This document shows positions 16,655-23,385 of a stretch of 64,000 bases of DNA, piece by piece (within the stretch, counting starts at the first letter, position 1; each line of letters begins with the position of its first letter). Below the pieces are notes generated by a model that ran no database searches, had not been told where the DNA came from, and worked only from the letters and a program-made list of their open reading frames with translations. The stretch is taken from contig NZ_CP030261.1 of assembly GCF_003312915.1 (NCBI RefSeq), positions 3,038,001 through 3,102,000 on the forward strand, given 5' to 3'. The DNA comes from Flavobacterium fluviale (GTDB taxonomy: Bacteria > Bacteroidota > Bacteroidia > Flavobacteriales > Flavobacteriaceae). The position numbers were made by a program, and so were the translations under genes.

Positions 16655-16678
16655 CAAAACTACGTAGTTAACTACATA
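16655..16678 (-). promoter_or_regulatory. Promoter with overlapping MarR operator candidate
   Basis: On the minus strand TAGTTTTG (16655-16662) matches TAnnTTTG, 26 bases from the GNAT ATG. The palindrome TACGTAGTTAACTACATA (16661-16678), perfect except one base pair, overlaps this box and the spacer, where a bound MarR dimer would block transcription. Confidence 0.65.
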
Positions 16679-16685
16679 TATACAA

Positions 16686-16713
16686 ATAAAAAACTGCTGA
16701 AGTCAGCAGTTTT
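16686..16713 (-). terminator. Terminator of the secreted hypothetical gene
   Basis: A perfect 11-bp stem (AAAACTGCTGA at 16690-16700 with TCAGCAGTTTT at 16703-16713), 2-base loop and T run in the minus direction. Confidence 0.85.
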
Positions 16714-16754
16714 AAGTGTTTTTTATGATTTTGAATTGTATTCGAATGAAGATT

Positions 16755-17348
16755 TTATTCTTTAACTAAAACAATTACAGCTTTATAACCTGTTCCAACA
16801 TTCCATTCGCTGGCAGAAATAACTGCGCCTTTGTCGTCTATAACTTTAAATTCGGCAGTATTTGGAGATGCAAATCCTTCATTTAAAGCTTCAATATCAA
16901 TTTTGTTGATTCCTTTAACCAAATTTATTTTTACGCTTTTAAACTCGCCATCTAAAGAAACTTCAGGCTCAATAACTTTATCGTTTAAATATACTTTTAC
17001 TTTATCGCCATCTACAAAAGCAGCATCTCTGTACATAACTGTAGAAGTAACCGCATTGGTGTTGAAGTTTCCTAAAAACTGATTTCTTCTATAAAAAATC
17101 CCTTCAACATTAGATTCTTGTTTGTAAAGGTTGGTGTCTTTGAATAATTCGTCTGGATTAACCTGTAGTGGTGCAGGTTTTTCTACAACTGCCGGCGGAT
17201 TTTCTTTTGGAGAAACTTCTTTAGGCGGAATAACTTCTTTTACGGCAGGATCTTTTGCCGGAATCGATTTGAATTTATTGTTTAATTCCTGAGCATAAAT
17301 CTGCGTTGAAAAAGCAGTAATAGCAGTTATCAAAAATATTTTTTTCAT
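16755..17348 (-). CDS. Secreted Pro-rich hypothetical protein
   Basis: A 197-residue protein with an N-terminal signal peptide (MKKIFLITAITAFSTQIYAQ, cleavage near residue 19), a Pro/Lys-rich linker (about 25-65) and a C-terminal beta-rich domain (VYLNDKVIEPEVSLDGEFKSVKINLVKGINKIDIEALNEG). The latter looks like a small Ig-like or carbohydrate-binding-type beta sandwich, but no family is recognised. Likely periplasmic or surface. Single gene with its own terminator. Confidence 0.72.
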   Translation of the reverse strand: MKKIFLITAITAFSTQIYAQELNNKFKSIPAKDPAVKEVIPPKEVSPKENPPAVVEKPAPLQVNPDELFKDTNLYKQESNVEGIFYRRNQFLGNFNTNAVTSTVMYRDAAFVDGDKVKVYLNDKVIEPEVSLDGEFKSVKINLVKGINKIDIEALNEGFASPNTAEFKVIDDKGAVISASEWNVGTGYKAVIVLVKE

Positions 17349-17574
17349 ACTTGTAAATATTAATCTCGGGGTATAATTGTTAAAAAATGACCGATATAGG
17401 TCTTTCTATATAAACATTTTATGATACGAATTATTGTATTATCAGGAATTAATTGTCGAAAATTTAACTTCCATATCAATGAGGATTTACTGTTTTATCT
17501 CTGAATCTGACTTATCTTTATGTGCTTAAATGAGAACCTTTTTAAGATTCGCTTTCATACAAAAATCAAATATT

Positions 17575-18645
17575 ATGGAATGGAAAAATAATTTAACCAA
17601 CTTATTTAGAATTGATTATCCAATTATACAAGCGCCGATGCTGGGTGTTACAACTCCAGAAATGACTGCCGAAGCTTCTAATGCGGGAGCTTTGGGATCG
17701 CTGGCGCTTGGAGATCTTCCGGCAGAGAAATGTATCGAATTGATAAAAGCCACAAAAAAATTAACGAACAAGCCTTTCGCAGTAAATATTTTTCTAAATA
17801 AAATTGATGCTGTTACGCCAAAACTCCAGACTGATTACGATAAGACAAAAGCATTTTTAAAAAACTTCACTCAAAAATCTGGAATTGAAGCTGACTTTCC
17901 GCTTTTAAGCGAAATTAAATTAACTGATTATCATGATCAAATTGAAGTGATTCTGAAAGAAAACTGCCGTATTGTAAGTTTCACTTTTGGCAATTTAGAT
18001 ACAGCAAGCATTTCTAAATTAAAAGAAAATAATGTGCTTTTAATAGGAACTTGTACATCTGTTGAGGAGGCTGTTGTATTAGAAGACAGCGGTATTGATA
18101 TTATTTGTGTACAGGGAATTGAAGCTGGCGGACATCGGGGAAGTTTTCTAGAAGAAACGATTCCGCAGATAGGAGGGTTGTCGCTGTTGTCTCAAGTAAC
18201 AGAAACTGTAAAAACGCCCATTATTTATGCGGGCGGCATTTACAATGCGAAAACCTTAATGGCGGCACAATTGCTCGGTGCAAATGGTTTTCAAATAGGA
18301 AGTTTGTTTTTAGGTTCTGCCGAAAGTGCTTTACAGGATTTTGAAAAACAACGGCTTAGAAATTTAAAAGAAAATGAAATTGTATTAACTAAAAGTTTTT
18401 CGGGCCGATATGCACGAGGAATTAGAAATGCTTTTATGGAAGAAGTTGAGAATACAGAATTCGTTCTGCCGTATCCTTACCAAAATAAATTGACCGCCGA
18501 ATTGAGAAAGGCTTCTAAACTTGCAAAGAATCCAGATTTTGTGAGTATTTGGGCGGGTCAGTCGATTACTGATTATCCCGAAATTTCAACAGGAATTCTT
18601 ATCAAGAATTTAATCCAAGAAACAGAAAAGTTTAATGCAAAATAG
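17575..18645 (+). CDS. Nitronate monooxygenase (2-nitropropane dioxygenase family)
   Basis: A 356-residue FMN-dependent TIM-barrel enzyme oxidising alkyl nitronates to carbonyl compounds and nitrite. Motifs: N-terminal YPIIQAPMLGVTTPEM, the FMN-binding/catalytic block CVQGIEAGGHRGS with H187, and IIYAGGIYNAKTL...LGANGFQIGS for phosphate binding. Start: the ATG at 17575 fits the family; an in-frame ATG at 17530 would add 15 residues and would lie directly after a TATCTTTA promoter-like box at about 17514, leaving no leader. Confidence 0.88.
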   Translation: MEWKNNLTNLFRIDYPIIQAPMLGVTTPEMTAEASNAGALGSLALGDLPAEKCIELIKATKKLTNKPFAVNIFLNKIDAVTPKLQTDYDKTKAFLKNFTQKSGIEADFPLLSEIKLTDYHDQIEVILKENCRIVSFTFGNLDTASISKLKENNVLLIGTCTSVEEAVVLEDSGIDIICVQGIEAGGHRGSFLEETIPQIGGLSLLSQVTETVKTPIIYAGGIYNAKTLMAAQLLGANGFQIGSLFLGSAESALQDFEKQRLRNLKENEIVLTKSFSGRYARGIRNAFMEEVENTEFVLPYPYQNKLTAELRKASKLAKNPDFVSIWAGQSITDYPEISTGILIKNLIQETEKFNAK

Positions 18646-18705
18646 AAGTAAGCTAGTCGCGTTCTATATTTTTGATTTATTTTAAAACATTGAATATTAA
18701 TGTTT

Positions 18706-18713
18706 TATATTTG
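18706..18713 (+). promoter_or_regulatory. -7 promoter box of the double-SnoaL gene
   Basis: TATATTTG matches the Bacteroidota consensus TAnnTTTG, 25 bases before the ATG at 18738. Confidence 0.6.
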
Positions 18714-18737
18714 TTTGTCAATTAAAAAGAACTGGAT

Positions 18738-19646
18738 ATGATCAAATTTAGTTTTACCTTTTTTCTTTTTGCATTGGGAGTTATTGCACAAGAAAACAAA
18801 ATAGATCCGAATATTCGCAAGCAGATAGAAGATTACAATTCTTATTTTGCGACAGCTTTTAATGATGGAAACAATAATGCTTTATTAAAAGCTTACACGG
18901 AACAAACAATTTTTATGCCAGAGCACAGCAGGCAGAGAATAGGAAAAAAAAGTATTGCTGATTTTTATAAACAATGGCTGGATCAGGCAAAAATTACTTC
19001 GTATCAAAGGACTATTCTTGAATTACAAGATTTTGGCAACTACTTTTTAGAAATTGGAAATTTTACAGAAAATCTGAAGAAGCGAAACATAGAACCATAC
19101 ACGTATTCAGGAAAATATATGGTTTTGTGGAAAAAAGTTTCCAACAATAAACCAATGACAATTGCTGCAGAAATATGGGGTTCAAATAGTTATTTAGAGG
19201 ACAAGTTTATTCCCGAAATAGATGATGTAGTAGTTCCTCCCACAAAAGAGTTCGTTACCTCAGATAAATTAGATTTAGAAGTGATAGAAAGAAACAATTC
19301 CATAAAAAGATTAGTACAAAACAGGTTAGGAGGAGAGCATGCCAAAATGTTTCTGCCTGATGCCATGTACTTAACCTATTACACTCCTATTTTATCTGGC
19401 GAAAAAGAAATTACGGCTTATTTTACAGAGCACGAAAAACCAGGAACTTTAAGTATCGATAAAATTTCGATTCAAACTTCTGGAATTATCAAAACTCAAA
19501 AAGCAATTGTAGAATTTGGCTACTACAGTGTCGATTGGAGCGATGGAGATAAGAGCGGTAATGTAAAAGGAAAAAGTATAAACGTTTGGAAAAAAAATAG
19601 TAACGGAGATTTAATGCTTTTTCGCCAAATGGTGAATCATGATTAA
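18738..19646 (+). CDS. Secreted protein with two SnoaL/DUF4440-like domains
   Basis: A 302-residue protein with a short signal peptide (to about residue 17) followed by two copies of an NTF2/SnoaL-like cone domain: 25-150 (DYNSYFATAFNDGNNNALLKAYTEQTIFMPE...GKKSIADFYKQWLD) and 180-300 (ERNNSIKRLVQNRLGGEHAKMFLPDAMYLTYYTPILSGEKEITAYFTEH). The second copy is more divergent. These domains bind small hydrophobic ligands or are catalytic; function here is unknown. It has its own promoter box and ends in a bidirectional terminator. Confidence 0.7.
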   Translation: MIKFSFTFFLFALGVIAQENKIDPNIRKQIEDYNSYFATAFNDGNNNALLKAYTEQTIFMPEHSRQRIGKKSIADFYKQWLDQAKITSYQRTILELQDFGNYFLEIGNFTENLKKRNIEPYTYSGKYMVLWKKVSNNKPMTIAAEIWGSNSYLEDKFIPEIDDVVVPPTKEFVTSDKLDLEVIERNNSIKRLVQNRLGGEHAKMFLPDAMYLTYYTPILSGEKEITAYFTEHEKPGTLSIDKISIQTSGIIKTQKAIVEFGYYSVDWSDGDKSGNVKGKSINVWKKNSNGDLMLFRQMVNHD

Positions 19647-19650
19647 AATT

Positions 19651-19680
19651 AAAACCATTCCCGTTAAAGAATGGTTTTAT
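19651..19680. terminator. Bidirectional terminator between SnoaL and arsC genes
   Basis: A perfect 10-bp stem (AAAACCATTC at 19651-19660 with GAATGGTTTT at 19669-19678) between convergent genes. Confidence 0.8.
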
Positions 19681-19690
19681 TAAATAAGTT

Positions 19691-20110
19691 TTAGACTAAA
19701 TTTTCGGCAGCAAAATTTCTGCAATACTCTTTTATTAACTGTCTTACGTTTCTAAACTCTTCTTCGACTTCGGTATCCGTGCCAGCTGCTTTGGCAGGAT
19801 CGGGGAAATTATAATGAAATTTTTGCGCTTTTGTTGGAAAAAATGGGCAGCGTTCTTTTGCGTTATCACAAACCGTTATCACAAAATCAAAATCAATATT
19901 GGTATATTCATTTATATTATTTGAAGTGTGGTTTGAAATATCAATTCCATCTTCGTTCATTATAAAAACTGCCTTCGGGTTTACTCCGTGTGTCTCTACG
20001 CCGGCGCTGTAAACTACGGCTTTATTTTCTGCAAAATGTCTCATGTAGCCCTCTGCAATCTGGCTCCTGCAACTATTTCCTGTACAAAGTATTAGTATTT
20101 TCTTTTCCAT
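19691..20110 (-). CDS. arsC: Arsenate reductase, LMW-phosphatase type (ArsC)
   Basis: A 139-residue protein with the CX5R P-loop CTGNSCR at residues 9-15 and the redox cysteines C81 and C88 (TVCDNAKERCPFFP). The three-cysteine set (C9, C81, C88) corresponds to C10/C82/C89 of the thioredoxin-coupled S. aureus ArsC. It would reduce arsenate to arsenite. The ATG at 20110 places the P-loop at the expected distance; 12 further in-frame residues upstream look spurious. Third gene of the arsR-DUF6428-arsC cluster. Confidence 0.93.
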   Translation of the reverse strand: MEKKILILCTGNSCRSQIAEGYMRHFAENKAVVYSAGVETHGVNPKAVFIMNEDGIDISNHTSNNINEYTNIDFDFVITVCDNAKERCPFFPTKAQKFHYNFPDPAKAAGTDTEVEEEFRNVRQLIKEYCRNFAAENLV

Positions 20111-20240
20111 GTTTAAACGAATAACCAAATGATATTGATGATACAAAATTTGGGTTCAAAGCCAAAAATAATTTGCAGCACAACAACGGAAGTGGTAATA
20201 ATAATAGGTTTTTTATATTTAATAATTAGTGCTTTCATTA

Positions 20241-20711
20241 TTAGCAGCATCCAGAATTTGGTGTACAGCAAGAACTGTTATCTACTGATTCCCTTAGAGT
20301 TAGTTTTTGCTTTTCAGCTGGGATGCCACAAGCGTCCTGCGCTAAACAAGCTGTTGTTTTATTTTTAAGGACAAAGTTTTTTCCATTAAAATCTAAATCA
20401 TATTTGCCAATAGTTTCGCTTTGATATTCTACTTCAATTTCAAGGTCTTGAATACCAAGTTTATCTTCAGAAAGAGTTATAATATGCAACAATTTATTTG
20501 GTTTTAGACGATGTTCAAAATCATTTGCATTCCAAAGTTGGAAGTTTACCACTTCTTCGTTTCTAATAACTCCGCCGCAGTCTATGAAGTTCTTTTTGAT
20601 TATTCCCACTTCTGTTACGTGGAAATGTTCAGGAACGAAAGTCCCATTCTCTAATTGAAATTCAACATTTTCTAATGTTGGTAAAATTTGTTTTACTTCT
20701 GATAATTTCAT
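20241..20711 (-). CDS. DUF6428-like ars-cluster protein with Cys-rich tail
   Basis: A 156-residue cytoplasmic protein of the type regularly seen between arsR and arsC in flavobacteria (DUF6428 by recollection). The core (VEFQLENGTFVPEHFHVTEVGIIKKNFIDCGG) has an H-x-H pattern and a cysteine. The extreme C-terminus SSCCTPNSGCC contains two CC pairs and resembles a soft-metal or arsenite binding site. Function is undescribed; a metallochaperone or As(III) buffer is plausible. A candidate ArsR operator lies just upstream. Confidence 0.75.
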   Translation of the reverse strand: MKLSEVKQILPTLENVEFQLENGTFVPEHFHVTEVGIIKKNFIDCGGVIRNEEVVNFQLWNANDFEHRLKPNKLLHIITLSEDKLGIQDLEIEVEYQSETIGKYDLDFNGKNFVLKNKTTACLAQDACGIPAEKQKLTLRESVDNSSCCTPNSGCC

Positions 20712-20730
20712 GATATCTTATTTTATTGGT

Positions 20731-20750
20731 TTAATGCAATATTGCGATAT
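20731..20750 (-). promoter_or_regulatory. Candidate ArsR operator upstream of DUF6428-like gene
   Basis: A palindromic core GCAATATTGC (20736-20745), with the right arm continuing as GATAT. It matches one half of an idealised 20-mer palindrome ATATCGCAATATTGCGATAT that is also half-matched upstream of arsR. Confidence 0.5.
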
Positions 20751-20769
20751 ACTTTGTCAAAAAAAATGC

Positions 20770-21096
20770 CTAGCAGCATTTAGATTTTGAAAGATTTTGA
20801 GTAATGTTTAAAAAATAAGTATTTAAGATTTCAATTGCTTTTTCATCAATACAGTAACAAATAGAATTTCCTGAAATATTTCCTTTAATAATGCCTGCAT
20901 TTTTAAGTTCTTTCAAGTGCTGTGAAACTGTTGGCTGTGCAAGCGGTAATTCATTCACTATATCGCCGCAAATACATTCATTCACTTTTAATAAATACTC
21001 TATAATGGCAATTCTAGCAGGATGTCCAAGCGCTTTAGCAATTGTAGCAATCTGATTTTGTGCATCTGTAAAATGTTCTGTTTTAGTTGCTCCCAT
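20770..21096 (-). CDS. arsR: ArsR family metalloregulator
   Basis: A 108-residue winged-helix repressor: LGHPARIAIIEYLLKVNECICGDIVNELPLAQPTVSQHLKELKNAGIIKG. Cysteines C41 and C43 (ECICGD) lie at the start of the recognition region like the ELCVCDL As(III) sensor of classical ArsR. The C-terminus ends in KCC, adding two more thiols. It should release its operator when arsenite binds. First gene of the cluster; candidate operators flank it. Confidence 0.93.
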   Translation of the reverse strand: MGATKTEHFTDAQNQIATIAKALGHPARIAIIEYLLKVNECICGDIVNELPLAQPTVSQHLKELKNAGIIKGNISGNSICYCIDEKAIEILNTYFLNITQNLSKSKCC

Positions 21097-21110
21097 TTTT
21101 ATGTAATTGT

Positions 21111-21130
21111 ATATTGCAATATTACGATAA
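21111..21130 (-). promoter_or_regulatory. Candidate ArsR operator upstream of arsR
   Basis: ATATTGCAATATTACGATAA contains the perfect palindrome ATATTGCAATAT and shares its core GCAATATT with the site at 20731-20750. It lies 15 bases before the arsR ATG, as expected for an autorepressor site. Confidence 0.55.
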
Positions 21131-21191
21131 TAATCATTTACAATATAATTTTTAAAGTTAAATTTCTACGAGTGAAATCATATACAATAAT

Positions 21192-21199
21192 TACATTTG
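21192..21199 (+). promoter_or_regulatory. -7 promoter box of the porin gene
   Basis: TACATTTG matches TAnnTTTG and lies 31 bases before the GTG start at 21230. Confidence 0.55.
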
Positions 21200-21229
21200 T
21201 AGATCAATTCTATAGTATAATTTCAAATA

Positions 21230-22531
21230 GTGCCAAAAAATACCTTTGCATCTTTTTTCATTTTCTGTTTTTTTACCACGATTGGTAATCACGTCAGCGC
21301 GCAGGAAATTGATACTATAGCCAAGCAGTTTGTAGTGAATATAGAACTTCGTCCGAGAGCAGAATACACTTCCAATTACATACTGCCGCCCAACGATTCT
21401 ATCGATCCTTATTTTTATATTACACAGCGAAATAGGATTTCAATGCAGTATTCCCAAGAAAAATGGTTTTTAAAATCTGACATTCAGGAAATTCATCTCT
21501 GGGATAATGAAAATTCTAATTCTAAAGTCGGAAGTGTTAATTTTTATCAATTGTTTTTAGAAACTAAATTTAGAAATATAAATTTTCGTTTAGGAAGGCA
21601 GAGTATTTTATTGGATAATGGCAGATTATTTTCTGATGCTCCGTGGGCACAGCAGGGAAGATCGCATGAAGGAATTAGAATCATGAAATATTCCAAGTAT
21701 TTTATGAACGATTTTTTCTTTTTGTTTACACGAAATTACAATACTAGTTTTGAGGCTGCTTATTCGCCTGTGGCATCCAATAAGTACAAGTACATGATGG
21801 TGTATAATTTTAGTTATAGCCCACATCAAAACTTATCTTTCAATTCGAGCAGTACGGTTGATTTTTTAGAAAAAACAAATGCAGAAACTTTGTACGCCCG
21901 AGCAACAACAGGAGGAAGAATTGAATATAAAAAGAATCATTGGTACTATACTTTAAACAGCTACCTGCAATTTGGACAAAATCAGAAAGGGCAGCATGTG
22001 CTTGCCTGCTATTTTCAGCCGGAGGTTAAGCTGTCACTGCAAAAATCAACTTGGCGTTTAGGTGCAGAAATTATTAGCGGCAGCAGTTCTAAATTAAGCA
22101 TTGATAACACTTCAGATTTTGACGTTTTGTATGGTGTTACTTGGAAATTTAATGGAAATATGAATGTTTTTACCCGTTTTCCAGCGGATGTCGGGGGAAA
22201 AGGTTTGGTAAATCCTTATCTATTTGCTTCTTTTCCTTTAAACACAAAGTTATCGCTTCGTAACGATTTCCATCTTTTTTATACTCAATACCCATTAGTC
22301 GATAGTTCGAATCAGGATATGTCGAGATTTCTAGGATTTGAAAATGATTTTTCAGTAAAATATATTCCCTTAAAAGAGCTGGAAATCAACGCTGCATTCT
22401 CCTTTTATAAATCAACAGATTCAATGAAAAACCTCCCAAAAGTGCAGGATGAAAACAAATTATCCTTTTGGAGTTACTTGATGGTTTCTTACTCTTTTAA
22501 TGCTGTTAATTGGAGAAAGTCAAGAAAATAA
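21230..22531 (+). CDS. Alginate-export-family-like outer-membrane beta-barrel protein
   Basis: A 433-residue protein with a signal peptide (to about residue 24, VSAQ), then FVVNIELRPRAEYTSNYILPPNDS and the sequence ITQRNRISMQYSQEKWFLKSDIQEIHLWD, typical of the alginate_exp/AlgE-type porin family of Bacteroidota. Many amphipathic strands follow, and the last ones end in aromatics. No ATG is available near the N-terminus; GTG at 21230 gives an intact signal peptide and lies 31 bases after a TACATTTG promoter box. It is divergent from the ars cluster; the substrate is unknown. Confidence 0.75.
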   Translation: MPKNTFASFFIFCFFTTIGNHVSAQEIDTIAKQFVVNIELRPRAEYTSNYILPPNDSIDPYFYITQRNRISMQYSQEKWFLKSDIQEIHLWDNENSNSKVGSVNFYQLFLETKFRNINFRLGRQSILLDNGRLFSDAPWAQQGRSHEGIRIMKYSKYFMNDFFFLFTRNYNTSFEAAYSPVASNKYKYMMVYNFSYSPHQNLSFNSSSTVDFLEKTNAETLYARATTGGRIEYKKNHWYYTLNSYLQFGQNQKGQHVLACYFQPEVKLSLQKSTWRLGAEIISGSSSKLSIDNTSDFDVLYGVTWKFNGNMNVFTRFPADVGGKGLVNPYLFASFPLNTKLSLRNDFHLFYTQYPLVDSSNQDMSRFLGFENDFSVKYIPLKELEINAAFSFYKSTDSMKNLPKVQDENKLSFWSYLMVSYSFNAVNWRKSRK

Positions 22532-22613
22532 AAGCATAACATAAAATGATTTTCAAAGACTTGAAATATTCTTAAAATTCAAATCAGTAAATTAAACTCC
22601 TCTTTTATAACCT

Positions 22614-22640
22614 CTTTACTAACTTAGTAAAGGTGTTTTT
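22614..22640 (+). terminator. Terminator of the porin gene
   Basis: A perfect 9-bp palindromic stem (CTTTACTAA at 22614-22622 with TTAGTAAAG at 22624-22632), followed by a T run. Confidence 0.6.
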
Positions 22641-22684
22641 TCGATTAAAAAGATGATTATATTTACTTATAAAACAATTTAAAT

Positions 22685-23323
22685 ATGAAAGCACTGGTAA
22701 TTGGAGCAACAGGAGCAACAGGAAAAGAACTCGTAGATAAGCTTTTAGAAGATAATGAGTATACTTTGGTTTCAGTTTTTGTGAGACGTTCCTTTGGGAA
22801 ATCACATCCAAAACTTAGGGAACATGTAGTTGATTTTTCAGATGTTAATTCATTTCAGGATTTGATTACGGGAGATGTGCTGTTTTCCTGTCTAGGAACT
22901 ACCTTAAAAGATGCAGGTTCAAAAGACAATCAGTGGAAAATTGATTACGATATTCCTGCGGCATTTGCGGCGGCGGCTCAAAAAAACGGAGTCGGGACTT
23001 TTGTATTGGTTTCTTCTTATGGAGCTTCTGCGAAAAGCAGTGTTTTTTATTCTAAAATGAAAGGAAAACTGGAAGATTTTATAAAAGAGCTTCATTTTCC
23101 TCACTATATAATTTTCAGGCCTGGACCATTAATTCGCCCACATACAGACCGCATAGGAGAAAAAGTTTCCATTAAAGTGATTAAATTTTTTAATAGTATC
23201 GGTCTTTTTAAAAATATGACACCAATTTCTACTGCATTTTTAGCAGAAAAACTGGCTAAAGCTCCCAAAGTAATTTCGTCTCAAACAACTACGCTTGAGC
23301 TTAAACAAATACTTAAGCTTTAA
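22685..23323 (+). CDS. NAD(P)H-binding atypical SDR-family protein
   Basis: A 212-residue Rossmann protein. The N-terminus MKALVIGATGATGKELVDKLL has the GxxGxTG nucleotide motif of the NmrA/HTATIP2 (TIP30)-like extended SDRs. VLFSCLGTTLKDAGS and FVLVSSYGASAKSSVFYSKMKGKLE supply the YxxxK-type pair (FYSKMKGK). Substrate unknown; such proteins act as oxidoreductases or NADPH sensors. Single gene with a strong terminator shared with the antiporter. Confidence 0.85.
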   Translation: MKALVIGATGATGKELVDKLLEDNEYTLVSVFVRRSFGKSHPKLREHVVDFSDVNSFQDLITGDVLFSCLGTTLKDAGSKDNQWKIDYDIPAAFAAAAQKNGVGTFVLVSSYGASAKSSVFYSKMKGKLEDFIKELHFPHYIIFRPGPLIRPHTDRIGEKVSIKVIKFFNSIGLFKNMTPISTAFLAEKLAKAPKVISSQTTTLELKQILKL

Positions 23324-23329
23324 ATAAAA

Positions 23330-23361
23330 AAAAAGAGCGTCTTTTAAAAAACGCTCTTTTT
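23330..23361. terminator. Bidirectional terminator between SDR and antiporter genes
   Basis: A perfect 11-bp stem (AAAAAGAGCGT at 23330-23340 with ACGCTCTTTTT at 23351-23361), T/A runs on both sides. Confidence 0.9.
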
Positions 23362-23385
23362 ACTCTAAACTCAAAAAACAAACTC

